A DNA stretch of 64,000 nt from Alphaproteobacteria bacterium (GTDB lineage Bacteria; Pseudomonadota; Alphaproteobacteria; Micavibrionales; Micavibrionaceae). Positions within the stretch are counted from its first letter, which is position 1. Each line of letters opens with the position of its first letter. The translations under genes and the position numbers were made by a program. Shown piece after piece: positions 53,417 through 60,883 of this stretch. The stretch is taken from NCBI GenBank assembly GCA_016699735.1, contig CP065008.1, positions 1,736,001 to 1,800,000 of the forward strand. Reading direction: 5' to 3'. Under the pieces are notes generated by a model. It was not told where the DNA came from, made no database searches, and saw nothing but the letters and a program-made list of their open reading frames with translations.

Positions 53417-53761
53417 TCACCCAACCGCAGTGAGCGGTTTGCGCGTCATCTGATCGTAAAGCCCCAGAAACTCAGGGTATGCCCGTTCGCAACGAGCTGG
53501 CTCGCGGGCATTCAGGGCGTGATATGCGCCGATGGAATCCGCCAGCTTGTAGGGATCGCGCTCCAGCACAATCGCCAGCCGGATCAGCGGCGAAGGCAAT
53601 TCCAGCACGTTCGAGACGTGCCGACCCGCCCAGTACATCGCGGCGATATCCGCATCCCGTTCATTGAAATGCCGCGCGGCGACCCGACGCGCCGCTGCCA
53701 CGAGCGTCAGGATATGCACCCGTTCTTTGCCGTCAATCCTGTGCGCTGGACTGTTGTTCAA
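53417..53761 (-). CDS. Hypothetical element protein
   Basis: 114 aa, helical and Arg/Ala-rich (ILTLVAAARRVAARHFNERD; LIRLAIVLERDPYKLADSIG). Not recognised. The start overlaps the stop of the upstream gene by four bases, so it belongs to a coupled run with 53758 and 54018. Position beside the relaxase suggests an accessory mobilisation or stability role (inference). Confidence 0.65.
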   Translation of the reverse strand: MNNSPAHRIDGKERVHILTLVAAARRVAARHFNERDADIAAMYWAGRHVSNVLELPSPLIRLAIVLERDPYKLADSIGAYHALNAREPARCERAYPEFLGLYDQMTRKPLTAVG

Positions 53762-54021
53762 TGTTTCACCATCGACTCAATCCGCATCCGGCTGTCCAAG
53801 ATGGCCCATGCCTCATAAAGCCGATACTCGTGCAGTTCGAGGAAGGCTTCGCGCAACCTTTCCAGCGCATCGCCGAGCTTGCCTTTGTGCTTGGTTTCCA
53901 AAGACTTGCGAAATTTACCGAACGACCGCTTGGTCTTGAGCGGATGCAGATCGAGCGCGAGCACGAGGACTTCCAGCCGTTCGATCCGCTCTTTGCGGTC
54001 CTCATTGGCGTGGGCGGTCAT
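53758..54021 (-). CDS. Small helical element protein
   Basis: 87 aa from ATG 54021, chosen because it makes the usual four-base overlap with the 240-aa gene upstream. Strong coiled-coil character (RKERIERLEVLVLAL, GKLGDALERLREAFLELHEYR). No family known. Shares its run with the genes on both sides. Confidence 0.65.
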   Translation of the reverse strand: MTAHANEDRKERIERLEVLVLALDLHPLKTKRSFGKFRKSLETKHKGKLGDALERLREAFLELHEYRLYEAWAILDSRMRIESMVKH

Positions 54022-54740
54022 GCCGCAGGTTCCAAGGTCCGCTTGTCCAGCCATGCGTCATACCCTTCGATCCGCCGCCGGATTTCATCGCAGGCATAGC
54101 CGAATGTGTAGGCATCAAGCCCTTCCGCCAAGCGGTCCGTGCGGACTTGTGCGTCCTGATAATCGGCAAGACTTATACCGAGCAGCGCCGCAATCCGGTC
54201 CGGCGCGGCAAGCCCAAGAATCCTTCCCGTCCATTCCCCGGTTTGTGCGACCGTGAAGGCACGGGCGTGCTCATGGGGAAAATAGCCACGCCCAGCCCCG
54301 TCTGCCTGATGGAAGATCAGCCACGGCCATTCATGCGCCGCGAGTGCGTTCGTCTTCGTGGCCAGAATGCGCTCCATATCCGAGGTCGATGGAAGACGCG
54401 TATACCTGTCACTTGGCGGCCTCCGCATGAAGGCCGGAAGCTCGCGCTCAGGCATCCGTGACGAGTATTCATAGCAGGTGACGATCCGTTTGAACTCGGG
54501 CGTCCATTTCTGAGCAAAGCGGTTGTGCCGCTCTTCCCAAAGGCTGGGATAGAATTTCAAGACATCGGTCCAGAAGATCATCGAACGCAAATGCCCCGCC
54601 CAAAGGCTTTGCTGCTGACGGTGAATGACCAAGTGCAGCAATGCCGGACGGTCGAGCATGGCCGTGGCGATCCGCTTGGCGCGGGGATGCAGCCGGATTC
54701 GCTCCTGATGCTGCGCGATCATCTGTTCAAGGAGCGACAT
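54018..54740 (-). CDS. Conserved 240-aa element protein
   Basis: Not assigned to a named family. Tryptophan-rich middle (LWAGHLRSMIFWTDVLKFYP, HEWPWLIFHQ) and a C-terminal region of moderate length, no membrane segments. RBS caggaggac precedes ATG 54740. It lies 79 bp below the relaxase gene and heads a coupled three-gene run. Likely conserved in similar mobilizable elements. Confidence 0.7.
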   Translation of the reverse strand: MSLLEQMIAQHQERIRLHPRAKRIATAMLDRPALLHLVIHRQQQSLWAGHLRSMIFWTDVLKFYPSLWEERHNRFAQKWTPEFKRIVTCYEYSSRMPERELPAFMRRPPSDRYTRLPSTSDMERILATKTNALAAHEWPWLIFHQADGAGRGYFPHEHARAFTVAQTGEWTGRILGLAAPDRIAALLGISLADYQDAQVRTDRLAEGLDAYTFGYACDEIRRRIEGYDAWLDKRTLEPAA

Positions 54741-54819
54741 AAGCGCGTCCTCCTGTAGTCATGGAGTCCCGCACTATACGCCCCTCGGGACTTCCGCGCA
54801 GGGGGATATGCGATTTCTT

Positions 54820-56136
54820 CTATCGTTCCGGTTCGATTGAATGAGCGCGGGCGCGTTCCGGCGCTTGCGCGGCCTCACGGCGGCTGTCGAGGAATTCCCG
54901 CTTGCGGTCTGAGACATCCGGGGGCGCTTGCGCCGTTTCTTCGAAGCGGGCGCGGTCTTCAGTCAGAGTGCGTTGCTGGTCTTGCAGCCGCTCGACTTCC
55001 TGCCTGTACCGCTCTTGCAGCTCGCGCCGCGCTTCAAGATGGGCGAAGATCAGTGCGTCCTTCTCGCGCCGATCCCGCATCAGCGCATCATAAGCTTCTT
55101 TCTCATTCTCTTCCCGCAGGCGGCGGTGCTCACCGCGCAGTCGGTCCCATAGCCCCGCGATCCCCGTGCGGAAGCGGCCCTGCCGCGCTTGGGTGTCCCT
55201 GATCCGGCGGTCTTCAATCCCCTCGAACAGGGCTTGCCGTTCGGTGGTTTGGCGTTGGAGGAGTTCGTGCTTTTGCGTTTCCGTGCGGGCGTGCTGCGCG
55301 TCGATGCGCTTTTGAATTTCCGCTTGCCAGCGGGTGAGCGCGGGCCGCATCTCTTGCGCGAAGTGCGTCTTGGCCTCCTCGATGGTGGGCAGCGTGTCGG
55401 CTTCGCCCAGCCGCGCCCGCACATCCTTGGTCTTCACCCCCGCCCATCGGGAGAGGGCATAGGCTTCGCCCGTATAATCGACCGCGAGGTAGCCTCTTCG
55501 GTCCCCACGGGCCAGCCTAAAGCCCCGCTCCTTGAGAGCATGGACGAGCGCGGCCTTATTGTCCGAGATCGCCCAGGCATCCTGCAATGCCGTCTTGATC
55601 GTGCGCGGGTCGCGTCCTTGCCGCTGCGCCTGTTGCCATTCATCGAGCGTGAAGTTGCGCGGATCGCTGCGGCTCTTGTCCGCCAGACCGTCCGGCATCC
55701 GCCAGCCATGTTCGAGGTAAAGCTCGCGCGAAAGGTCTTGCAGCTTGCGGTGCGTGAAGGAGAGCTGGACCGCCTTCATCTCTTCCGTGTCGATCCGGCT
55801 CCAGACGACATGGGCATGGCGTCGGCCTTCCTTCTCATGAAAGATGATGACGCGGGGCTGATCGGTCAGGCCGAGCTTGGTTTCAGCGCGGGCAATCGCA
55901 TCTTCGAAGGTCGCGGTCTGCACCCGCTCCTGCGGCGGCGGATTGAAGGACAGGGAAAACAGGAACTGCTTGCAGCGTGTGCCCAGACTCATCGCATGGG
56001 CTTCCTGAAACGCCCCCGGCACGTCATCGGCGGCGAAGCCCCGCACTTCATGGACCTCGACGTTTTCATTCTCCGGGGAGAGAAGGTGCGCGGCGAGGTT
56101 TCTGGCCCCGCCGCGCTGATTGCCGACGAGGATCAT
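54820..56136 (-). CDS. Relaxase (MobA/VirD2 type)
   Basis: 438 aa. The N-terminal relaxase domain contains the metal-binding histidine motif GRRHAHVVWSRID (HxH) and HLLSPENENVEVHEVRGF. The second half is a long charged helical tail (IQKRIDAQHARTETQKHELL...), typical of mobilisation proteins. It nicks oriT and pilots DNA through the coupling protein (family knowledge). Overlaps mobC by four bases. The catalytic Tyr is not certain from sequence. Confidence 0.85.
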   Translation of the reverse strand: MILVGNQRGGARNLAAHLLSPENENVEVHEVRGFAADDVPGAFQEAHAMSLGTRCKQFLFSLSFNPPPQERVQTATFEDAIARAETKLGLTDQPRVIIFHEKEGRRHAHVVWSRIDTEEMKAVQLSFTHRKLQDLSRELYLEHGWRMPDGLADKSRSDPRNFTLDEWQQAQRQGRDPRTIKTALQDAWAISDNKAALVHALKERGFRLARGDRRGYLAVDYTGEAYALSRWAGVKTKDVRARLGEADTLPTIEEAKTHFAQEMRPALTRWQAEIQKRIDAQHARTETQKHELLQRQTTERQALFEGIEDRRIRDTQARQGRFRTGIAGLWDRLRGEHRRLREENEKEAYDALMRDRREKDALIFAHLEARRELQERYRQEVERLQDQQRTLTEDRARFEETAQAPPDVSDRKREFLDSRREAAQAPERARAHSIEPER

Positions 56137-56597
56137 GGCCCGGACCCTGCTGGTGGGAATCCCAACGCCGTCAGAAGGGCATCGCGCATTAGGCGGATAT
56201 CCCGGCAGGCTTGCTCCAGATCGTCGATCAGGGCGGGCGTGAGGACGATCACCCCGATATGGGCGGCCTTGGCGATCTGGTTGAGGTTATTAGCGAGGCG
56301 CGACTGGCCGAGCATCCCCAGCACCTTGGCCAGCAATGCTTGATCGGGCGCAGGCTTGCGCCGGAGCTTGCGGGGAGACGTGCCGTCACCCAAAAGCCGT
56401 TCGCGGATGTAGACGCTCAGGGGCTTGCCCTTGGCCTCAAGCTCCAGCCGTTCCCGCTCTTCCTGCGTCAGGCGGATGGAGAACGGGTGTTGCGGCTTAT
56501 GCTTTTGCTTGGACCCAGCGGATTCAACGGCTTGGCCGTGCGCGGCGGCGAGAAATTCGCCGAGGACGCCGCCCATCTTGTTCGGAGAAGGTGTCAT
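56133..56597 (-). CDS. MobC-like mobilisation protein
   Basis: 154 aa. The middle (FSIRLTQEERERLELEAKGKPLSVYIRERLLG) is an RHH-type DNA-binding motif and LGQSRLANNLNQIAKAAHIG matches the MobC signature, a relaxosome accessory protein that opens oriT. It precedes the relaxase with a four-base overlap. oriT is expected near its 5' side (56598-56700), but no recognisable nick site was found. Confidence 0.82.
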   Translation of the reverse strand: MTPSPNKMGGVLGEFLAAAHGQAVESAGSKQKHKPQHPFSIRLTQEERERLELEAKGKPLSVYIRERLLGDGTSPRKLRRKPAPDQALLAKVLGMLGQSRLANNLNQIAKAAHIGVIVLTPALIDDLEQACRDIRLMRDALLTALGFPPAGSGP

Positions 56598-56690
56598 GGG
56601 GACATCTCCTCGAACGGCAGATTTGCGTGCTTAAGCTGGTGTTCCCAATCGGCTAGAGTGTCGTAAAGAGCGTTCGAACAAAGTTCGCCG

Positions 56691-56701
56691 CTCTCCGCCA
56701 T
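56691..56701. repeat. Candidate attR: direct repeat copy
   Basis: CTCTCCGCCAT, identical to the tRNA-Ser 3' end at 34836-34846. It is located 93 bp upstream of the mobC start and immediately before an IS remnant. Similarity outside the core is weak, so the 11-bp match is the evidence. Confidence 0.6.
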
Positions 56702-57079
56702 ATCGGTCGGACGAAAGGTGACCTGAACTCAGTGCTTCATGCCGTGTACGACGGCAACGGCAAGACTGTCGCCCCGTTGCTTTCCGAAGGCCAGATAAGC
56801 GATTACAAAGGTGCGGCCCTCCTGCTGGGCAGATTTCCAGAGACAAAGAATCTTCTTGCAGACCGCTTATGATGCCGACTGGTTAAGGAATGCTCTGAAA
56901 GCCAAGGGCATCGTCCCTTGCTTCCCGCCAAAGAAGAAATGAAAAATCCAGATTAAATACGATAAAACGCTCTACAAACAACGACACAAAATAAAAGCAT
57001 GTTCGGACGCTTAAAAGACTGGCGAAGGATCGCCATGCGCTACGACCGATGCGCCCACACCCTTCTCTCAGCCATCTGA
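56702..57079 (+). pseudogene. IS5-family transposase remnant
   Basis: Translated in pieces it gives the C-terminal half of an IS5-type DDE transposase: IGRTKGDLNSVLHAVYDGNG, LLSEGQISDYKGAALLLG, then after a frameshift near 56868 YDADWLRNALKAKGIVPC, and after another near 57000 MFGRLKDWRRIAMRYDRCAH. The N-terminal half and both IS ends are missing. Frame breaks and a premature stop make it nonfunctional. Confidence 0.85.
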
Positions 57080-57596
57080 AGCGCTGCAACAGCTGCATTC
57101 TATCATAATTAATGAGTCCTGAGCCTGAATAATTTCCCTCCTGAAGAACAAAGCTATCCACAGGCCTTAACTCTCCATCCCCCACGGTGGAAAACGATTT
57201 CCGGTAATCAGCAGTTCTCCCGCCCTTACGGAATAAGTCATTTTTTATTGACCTAAAATTGATGCCATGCACAATTTACGAAATACGCATCATTGATTCG
57301 AACTGAGACTGACACAAGGACAAACCATCAGAAACTATCTCATTTTTTTCAACTGAGCCTTTTATAACCGTAAATCGAAGCAGCCTTTATTGAAGCCTCT
57401 GGCCTCAAATCGGCTTTATTCCCGGCACGATCATAGTCCCGTGCCTCGACGGCCCACCCAAGGTGGGAACAATAAACTGAACTTCGCGGCTTGCCGCGAT
57501 CCTTGAACTAAGAATGGCTTCGCACCTTACGGTTTTTTCGCGGCTGTATCCGGCTTTTTGGATTCGGCCATAAACACTGCTTAAAGGAGTAATGCT
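57080..57596. other. 517-bp spacer with hairpin-rich leader
   Basis: No gene is seen. The right half carries three strong hairpins in a row: GGCACG/CGTGCC (57424-57445), CCCACC-caa-GGTGGG (57453-57467) and TCGCGGC/GCCGCGA (57484-57499), before the alginate lyase. This may be a structured mRNA leader or a REP-like repeat. A minus-strand open frame here is not a gene. Confidence 0.55.
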
Positions 57597-59489
57597 ATGC
57601 CTTACAATTCTGACCGTTTTAATCTCAAGAACTGGAAGCTCACTCTCCCCGTAGACAACAAGGGCGATATCAACGGCGAAGCCCTCGAAATCAGAAACCT
57701 CGACAAATTCGAATCCCCGTACTTCTATGACGCCGCCGACGGCGGCATGGTCTTTATCGCCCACACGGACGGCGCAACGACCAGTGGCTCGACCTACCCC
57801 CGCACCGAACTGCGCGAAATGAACGGCGATAAGCGCGCCGCTTGGAAACCCAGCCAGGGCGGAACCATGACGGCCACCCTTAAAGTCGATGAAGTCCCGT
57901 CCTTCAAGAACGGCGACCCCGGCCGCCTCGTCGTCGGGCAGATCCACGGCGCGGATGAGGAGCTTGTGCGCCTGTATTGGGAAAACAACACGGTCTATTT
58001 CATCAACGACCGCGCTGGTCCGAACAACAAGGAGATCAAATTCAATCTTCTGAGCGCGGACGGAAAAACGCCGGACATCGCGTTGGGAGAAAAATTTTCC
58101 TACAAAATCGACGCCCGCGGCGATACCTTGAAAGTTGAGGTACACGCAGACGGGAAGGTCTATACCTCCACCACACCGATCAATGCGGTCTGGCAATCGG
58201 ACTCGCTCTACTTCAAGGCGGGCATTTATCTGGCCACGAACGAGGACTCCGGCTCCGGTCGGGCAAAGGCCTCCTTCTACGGTCTCGATTTCGGCCATAC
58301 GCCGGGCAGCGGCCTCGGCGGTCTTTCCCCCTCGAACCCTGACGGCAACAATCCGCCCCCCGATCCCGATGTCATCACCGGAACGCGAAGCGGGAATTCC
58401 CTCAACGGCACAAGCGGCGACGATACGGTCCGCGCTGGCGGCGGCAAGGATATCGTGCGCGGCCAGAGCGGAAACGACACGATCTATGGCGAGGACGGCG
58501 ACGACAAGCTTTATGGCTTGGAGGGCAACGACAAACTGATCGGCGGAACGGGCAAAGACCTTCTCGACGGCGGGAAGGGCAGCGATGTCGCCACCGGCGG
58601 CGAAGGCGCGGATACTTTCGTTGTCTCACGAGGAGACGGCGGCCTGCGGATCACCGACTTCGCGGTCACAGGCGCAAAGGATACTTTGCTGCTCAAGGGC
58701 TACACCAACGCCATGCTCAAAAGTGCTTACCTCAAAAGCAGTGGATCAGATGTGGTCCTCCAACTCTCCGACGGCGCGACAGTAACATTTGAGGATACAT
58801 CCATGGCGGAGATGAAGCTCGCCATCTTCAAGGCGTTCATCAGCAACAAGGTCAACAGCTTCAACCCCGATGGTGCCGCCGCCGTGCCGGACCCCGATCC
58901 GCCGCCCCCGCCGTCCGGGAGCACCAAGCCCACCGATGGGAGCGATACGATTATTGGCTCCGACCATGCGAATGACGTTATCAATGCCAAGGGCGGGAAC
59001 GACAGCGTCAACGGTCAGGACGGAAACGATAAAATCAACGGCGACTCCGGAAACGATAAGATCATCGGCAATGACGGCAACGACCTGCTCAACGGCGGCA
59101 TCGGCAACGACACGCTCTACGGTGACGATAACGCCGACACCCTAATCGGCGGTACAGGCGCCGACAAGCTTTACGGCGGTCAGGGCGATGACATCCTCAA
59201 TAGCGGTCTGGGACAGGATCAGCTCTCCGGCGGTGAAGGCGCGGATACCTTTATTTTCAACCAGACACCGGACCTCTACGACATCATCTTCGACTTCAAT
59301 GTCGCGGAGGACAAAATCGACCTCGGTGGCCTGCTGGAGGATAACGGCTTAGTGACCATAAAGCCCGTATCCGGCGGGGATGGCCTCTATATAGACCCCG
59401 ACGGCAGCAGCGGTTCCGACAAGGTCATGCTTCTGGCTGTCTTCAAGACGGACATCAGCGCCGACGACCTCAAGGACATTCTGGTCTAA
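57597..59489 (+). CDS. PL7 alginate lyase with RTX calcium-binding repeats
   Basis: 630 aa secreted enzyme predicted to depolymerise alginate. The catalytic domain (~1-245) has the three PL7 motifs: RTELRE, QIHG and YFKAGIYLAT. Two RTX blocks of GGxGxDxLx nonapeptides (about 262-345 and 450-540) flank a Pro-rich linker (DPDPPPPPSG). There is no signal peptide; RTX repeats and an acidic C-terminus fit type I secretion. No T1SS genes are in the window. RBS aaaggag precedes ATG 57597. Confidence 0.92.
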   Translation: MPYNSDRFNLKNWKLTLPVDNKGDINGEALEIRNLDKFESPYFYDAADGGMVFIAHTDGATTSGSTYPRTELREMNGDKRAAWKPSQGGTMTATLKVDEVPSFKNGDPGRLVVGQIHGADEELVRLYWENNTVYFINDRAGPNNKEIKFNLLSADGKTPDIALGEKFSYKIDARGDTLKVEVHADGKVYTSTTPINAVWQSDSLYFKAGIYLATNEDSGSGRAKASFYGLDFGHTPGSGLGGLSPSNPDGNNPPPDPDVITGTRSGNSLNGTSGDDTVRAGGGKDIVRGQSGNDTIYGEDGDDKLYGLEGNDKLIGGTGKDLLDGGKGSDVATGGEGADTFVVSRGDGGLRITDFAVTGAKDTLLLKGYTNAMLKSAYLKSSGSDVVLQLSDGATVTFEDTSMAEMKLAIFKAFISNKVNSFNPDGAAAVPDPDPPPPPSGSTKPTDGSDTIIGSDHANDVINAKGGNDSVNGQDGNDKINGDSGNDKIIGNDGNDLLNGGIGNDTLYGDDNADTLIGGTGADKLYGGQGDDILNSGLGQDQLSGGEGADTFIFNQTPDLYDIIFDFNVAEDKIDLGGLLEDNGLVTIKPVSGGDGLYIDPDGSSGSDKVMLLAVFKTDISADDLKDILV

Positions 59490-59519
59490 GACCCATTATG
59501 CGCTTGAATAGGTCTGACT

Positions 59520-59556
59520 TCTGCCCCGGCATCTGTCGGGGCAGAATCCTTTTGTT
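59520..59556 (+). terminator. Rho-independent terminator after alginate lyase
   Basis: Stem TCTGCCCCG (59520-59528) with CGGGGCAGA (59537-59545), 8-nt loop, followed by atccttttgtt. About 31 bp past the stop codon. Confidence 0.85.
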
Positions 59557-59591
59557 AGCTCACAAGGTGCTTAAGCAACTGTAGAACAATA

Positions 59592-59607
59592 CAAATTCAC
59601 GAATTTG
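59592..59607. promoter_or_regulatory. 16-bp palindrome upstream of RTX gene
   Basis: CAAATTCACGAATTTG is a perfect CAAATTC/GAATTTG inverted repeat around AC, 78 bp before ATG 59685. It sits in the ~195-bp region that must hold the promoter of the second RTX gene, so an operator is plausible. Confidence 0.5.
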
Positions 59608-59684
59608 CATTTTTTCCATAAATCTCATAAACTCCGCCAGTATTTATGTAAACAATTATTGCGTAATAGAGGACTTGAACGATT

Positions 59685-60806
59685 ATGACCAGGAAGTTTC
59701 ACCATTTCAAAACATCTCATAAGCCGGATAACAAGCACGGCCATTGCGGTGGTTGCAACGACAAAACCAATTTCTTCAAGCTGCCGGAAATAAAGGCTCT
59801 GGATGTGCTGACAGTGATAAAGACCGCCCTTCTGGCAACGGTCACCCTTCCGGGGACCACGGGCGATGACGTTATCTCGGGCACCATCGGCGATGATGTC
59901 GCGCAGGGCGGCTCCGGCAATGACACCATCAGCACCTTCGTCGGCAATGACACAATTTTCGGCAATCAGGGCAATGACACTCTGAGCGGCGGTTCGGGCG
60001 ACGATGTCGTCTTCGGCGGTCAGGGCGATGATTTTATCGCCCCCGGACCCGGCAACGACTATCTGTTCGGTGGACAGGGCAACGATGAAATCCACGGCGG
60101 TTCCGATGCGGACGTGATTTTTGGTAATTCCGGCAAGGACTACGTTCAGGCCGGCCCCGGCGAAGATATCGTCATCGGCGGCTCGGGCGACGACGACCTG
60201 CACGGCGGCTCCGACAACGACCTCGTTTACGGCGGTTCCGGCAAAGACTATATCGAGGGCGGCCCCGGCAACGACCGTCTTTACGGCGGCACAGGCAACG
60301 ACACGATCAACGGCAACAGCGATGACGATACGATCTATGGTCAGAACGGCCACGACATGCTTTACGGCAGTTCGGGCAGCGACACGCTCTACGGCGGCCA
60401 GGGCAATGACGTGATCTTCGGTGAATACGAGATCGGCGTACACGCCAGTGCGCCGGGCAACGACATCCTGAACGGTGGCAAGGGCTGCGATACCCTGACC
60501 GGCGGTCTGGGCAACGATACCTTCGTCTTCGACAAATGCGGCGGCGGCATCGACACCATCACCGACTTCACCCGCACAGCCATCGAAAATGACAAGATCG
60601 ACATCTCCGACCTGCTTCACGGCTTCGGTCCGGGCGACGATATTACAGATTTCGTAAAATTCGTGGCCAGCGGCGCGGATTCGATCCTGAAGGTGAACGC
60701 GGACGGCCACGGCAACGATTACCACACGATTGCCATCCTCAAGAATATCGACCTCTCGGGCATCAATCTGGGCGATCTCGTCACTGACGGCACGATGATC
60801 GTTTAA
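59685..60806 (+). CDS. RTX calcium-binding protein
   Basis: 373 aa. A His-rich N-terminus (RKFHHFKTSHKPDNKHGHCGGC), a hydrophobic segment (LDVLTVIKTALLATVTL), then about 20 consecutive GGxGxDxLx-type repeats from residue ~60 to ~290, and a C-terminal Asp-rich RTX cap (FDKCGGGIDTITDF). No catalytic domain is recognised, so it may be an adhesin, S-layer-like or Ca-binding exoprotein. Type I secretion is likely. RBS agagga precedes the ATG. It lies beyond the lyase terminator, so is separately transcribed. Confidence 0.88.
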   Translation: MTRKFHHFKTSHKPDNKHGHCGGCNDKTNFFKLPEIKALDVLTVIKTALLATVTLPGTTGDDVISGTIGDDVAQGGSGNDTISTFVGNDTIFGNQGNDTLSGGSGDDVVFGGQGDDFIAPGPGNDYLFGGQGNDEIHGGSDADVIFGNSGKDYVQAGPGEDIVIGGSGDDDLHGGSDNDLVYGGSGKDYIEGGPGNDRLYGGTGNDTINGNSDDDTIYGQNGHDMLYGSSGSDTLYGGQGNDVIFGEYEIGVHASAPGNDILNGGKGCDTLTGGLGNDTFVFDKCGGGIDTITDFTRTAIENDKIDISDLLHGFGPGDDITDFVKFVASGADSILKVNADGHGNDYHTIAILKNIDLSGINLGDLVTDGTMIV

Positions 60807-60833
60807 AAAGAAAAATCATTAATCCAGTTACAG

Positions 60834-60858
60834 AAAAAGCCCCAAAAGGGGCTTTTTT
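60834..60858. terminator. Bidirectional rho-independent terminator
   Basis: AAAAAGCCCC-aaaa-GGGGCTTTTTT forms a 10-bp stem with T runs on both strands. It lies between the converging RTX gene (ends 60806) and the minus-strand gene (ends 60884). Confidence 0.93.
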
Positions 60859-60883
60859 AGTACAAGAATTCCTACGTATCGTA

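Larger units (their letters stand above)
34846..56701. mobile_element. Integrative mobilizable element at tRNA-Ser(CGA)
   Basis: About 21.9 kb bounded by the 11-bp direct repeat. It encodes a large serine recombinase at the tRNA end, a VirD4/TraG coupling protein with small membrane partners, a relaxase and MobC at the far end, ArdA antirestriction, several small regulators and a putative defence island. No VirB/Trb secretion genes are present, so it should need a helper conjugation system (inference). Base composition is visibly GC-rich in the mobilisation genes and more AT-rich in the defence segment, suggesting a mosaic. The oriT was not identified. Confidence 0.75.

Noticed and set aside
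56598..56690. oriT next to mobC
   Set aside because: Expected place, but no recognised nick consensus or convincing inverted repeat; left unannotated.
57405..58298. Long minus-strand open frame over the leader and start of the alginate lyase
   Set aside because: It is antisense to a clear PL7 domain, and has low-complexity composition and no RBS.
58381..60420. Dense short repeats resembling a CRISPR array
   Set aside because: The repeats encode GGxGxDxLx RTX nonapeptides in frame; there are no constant repeats with unique spacers.
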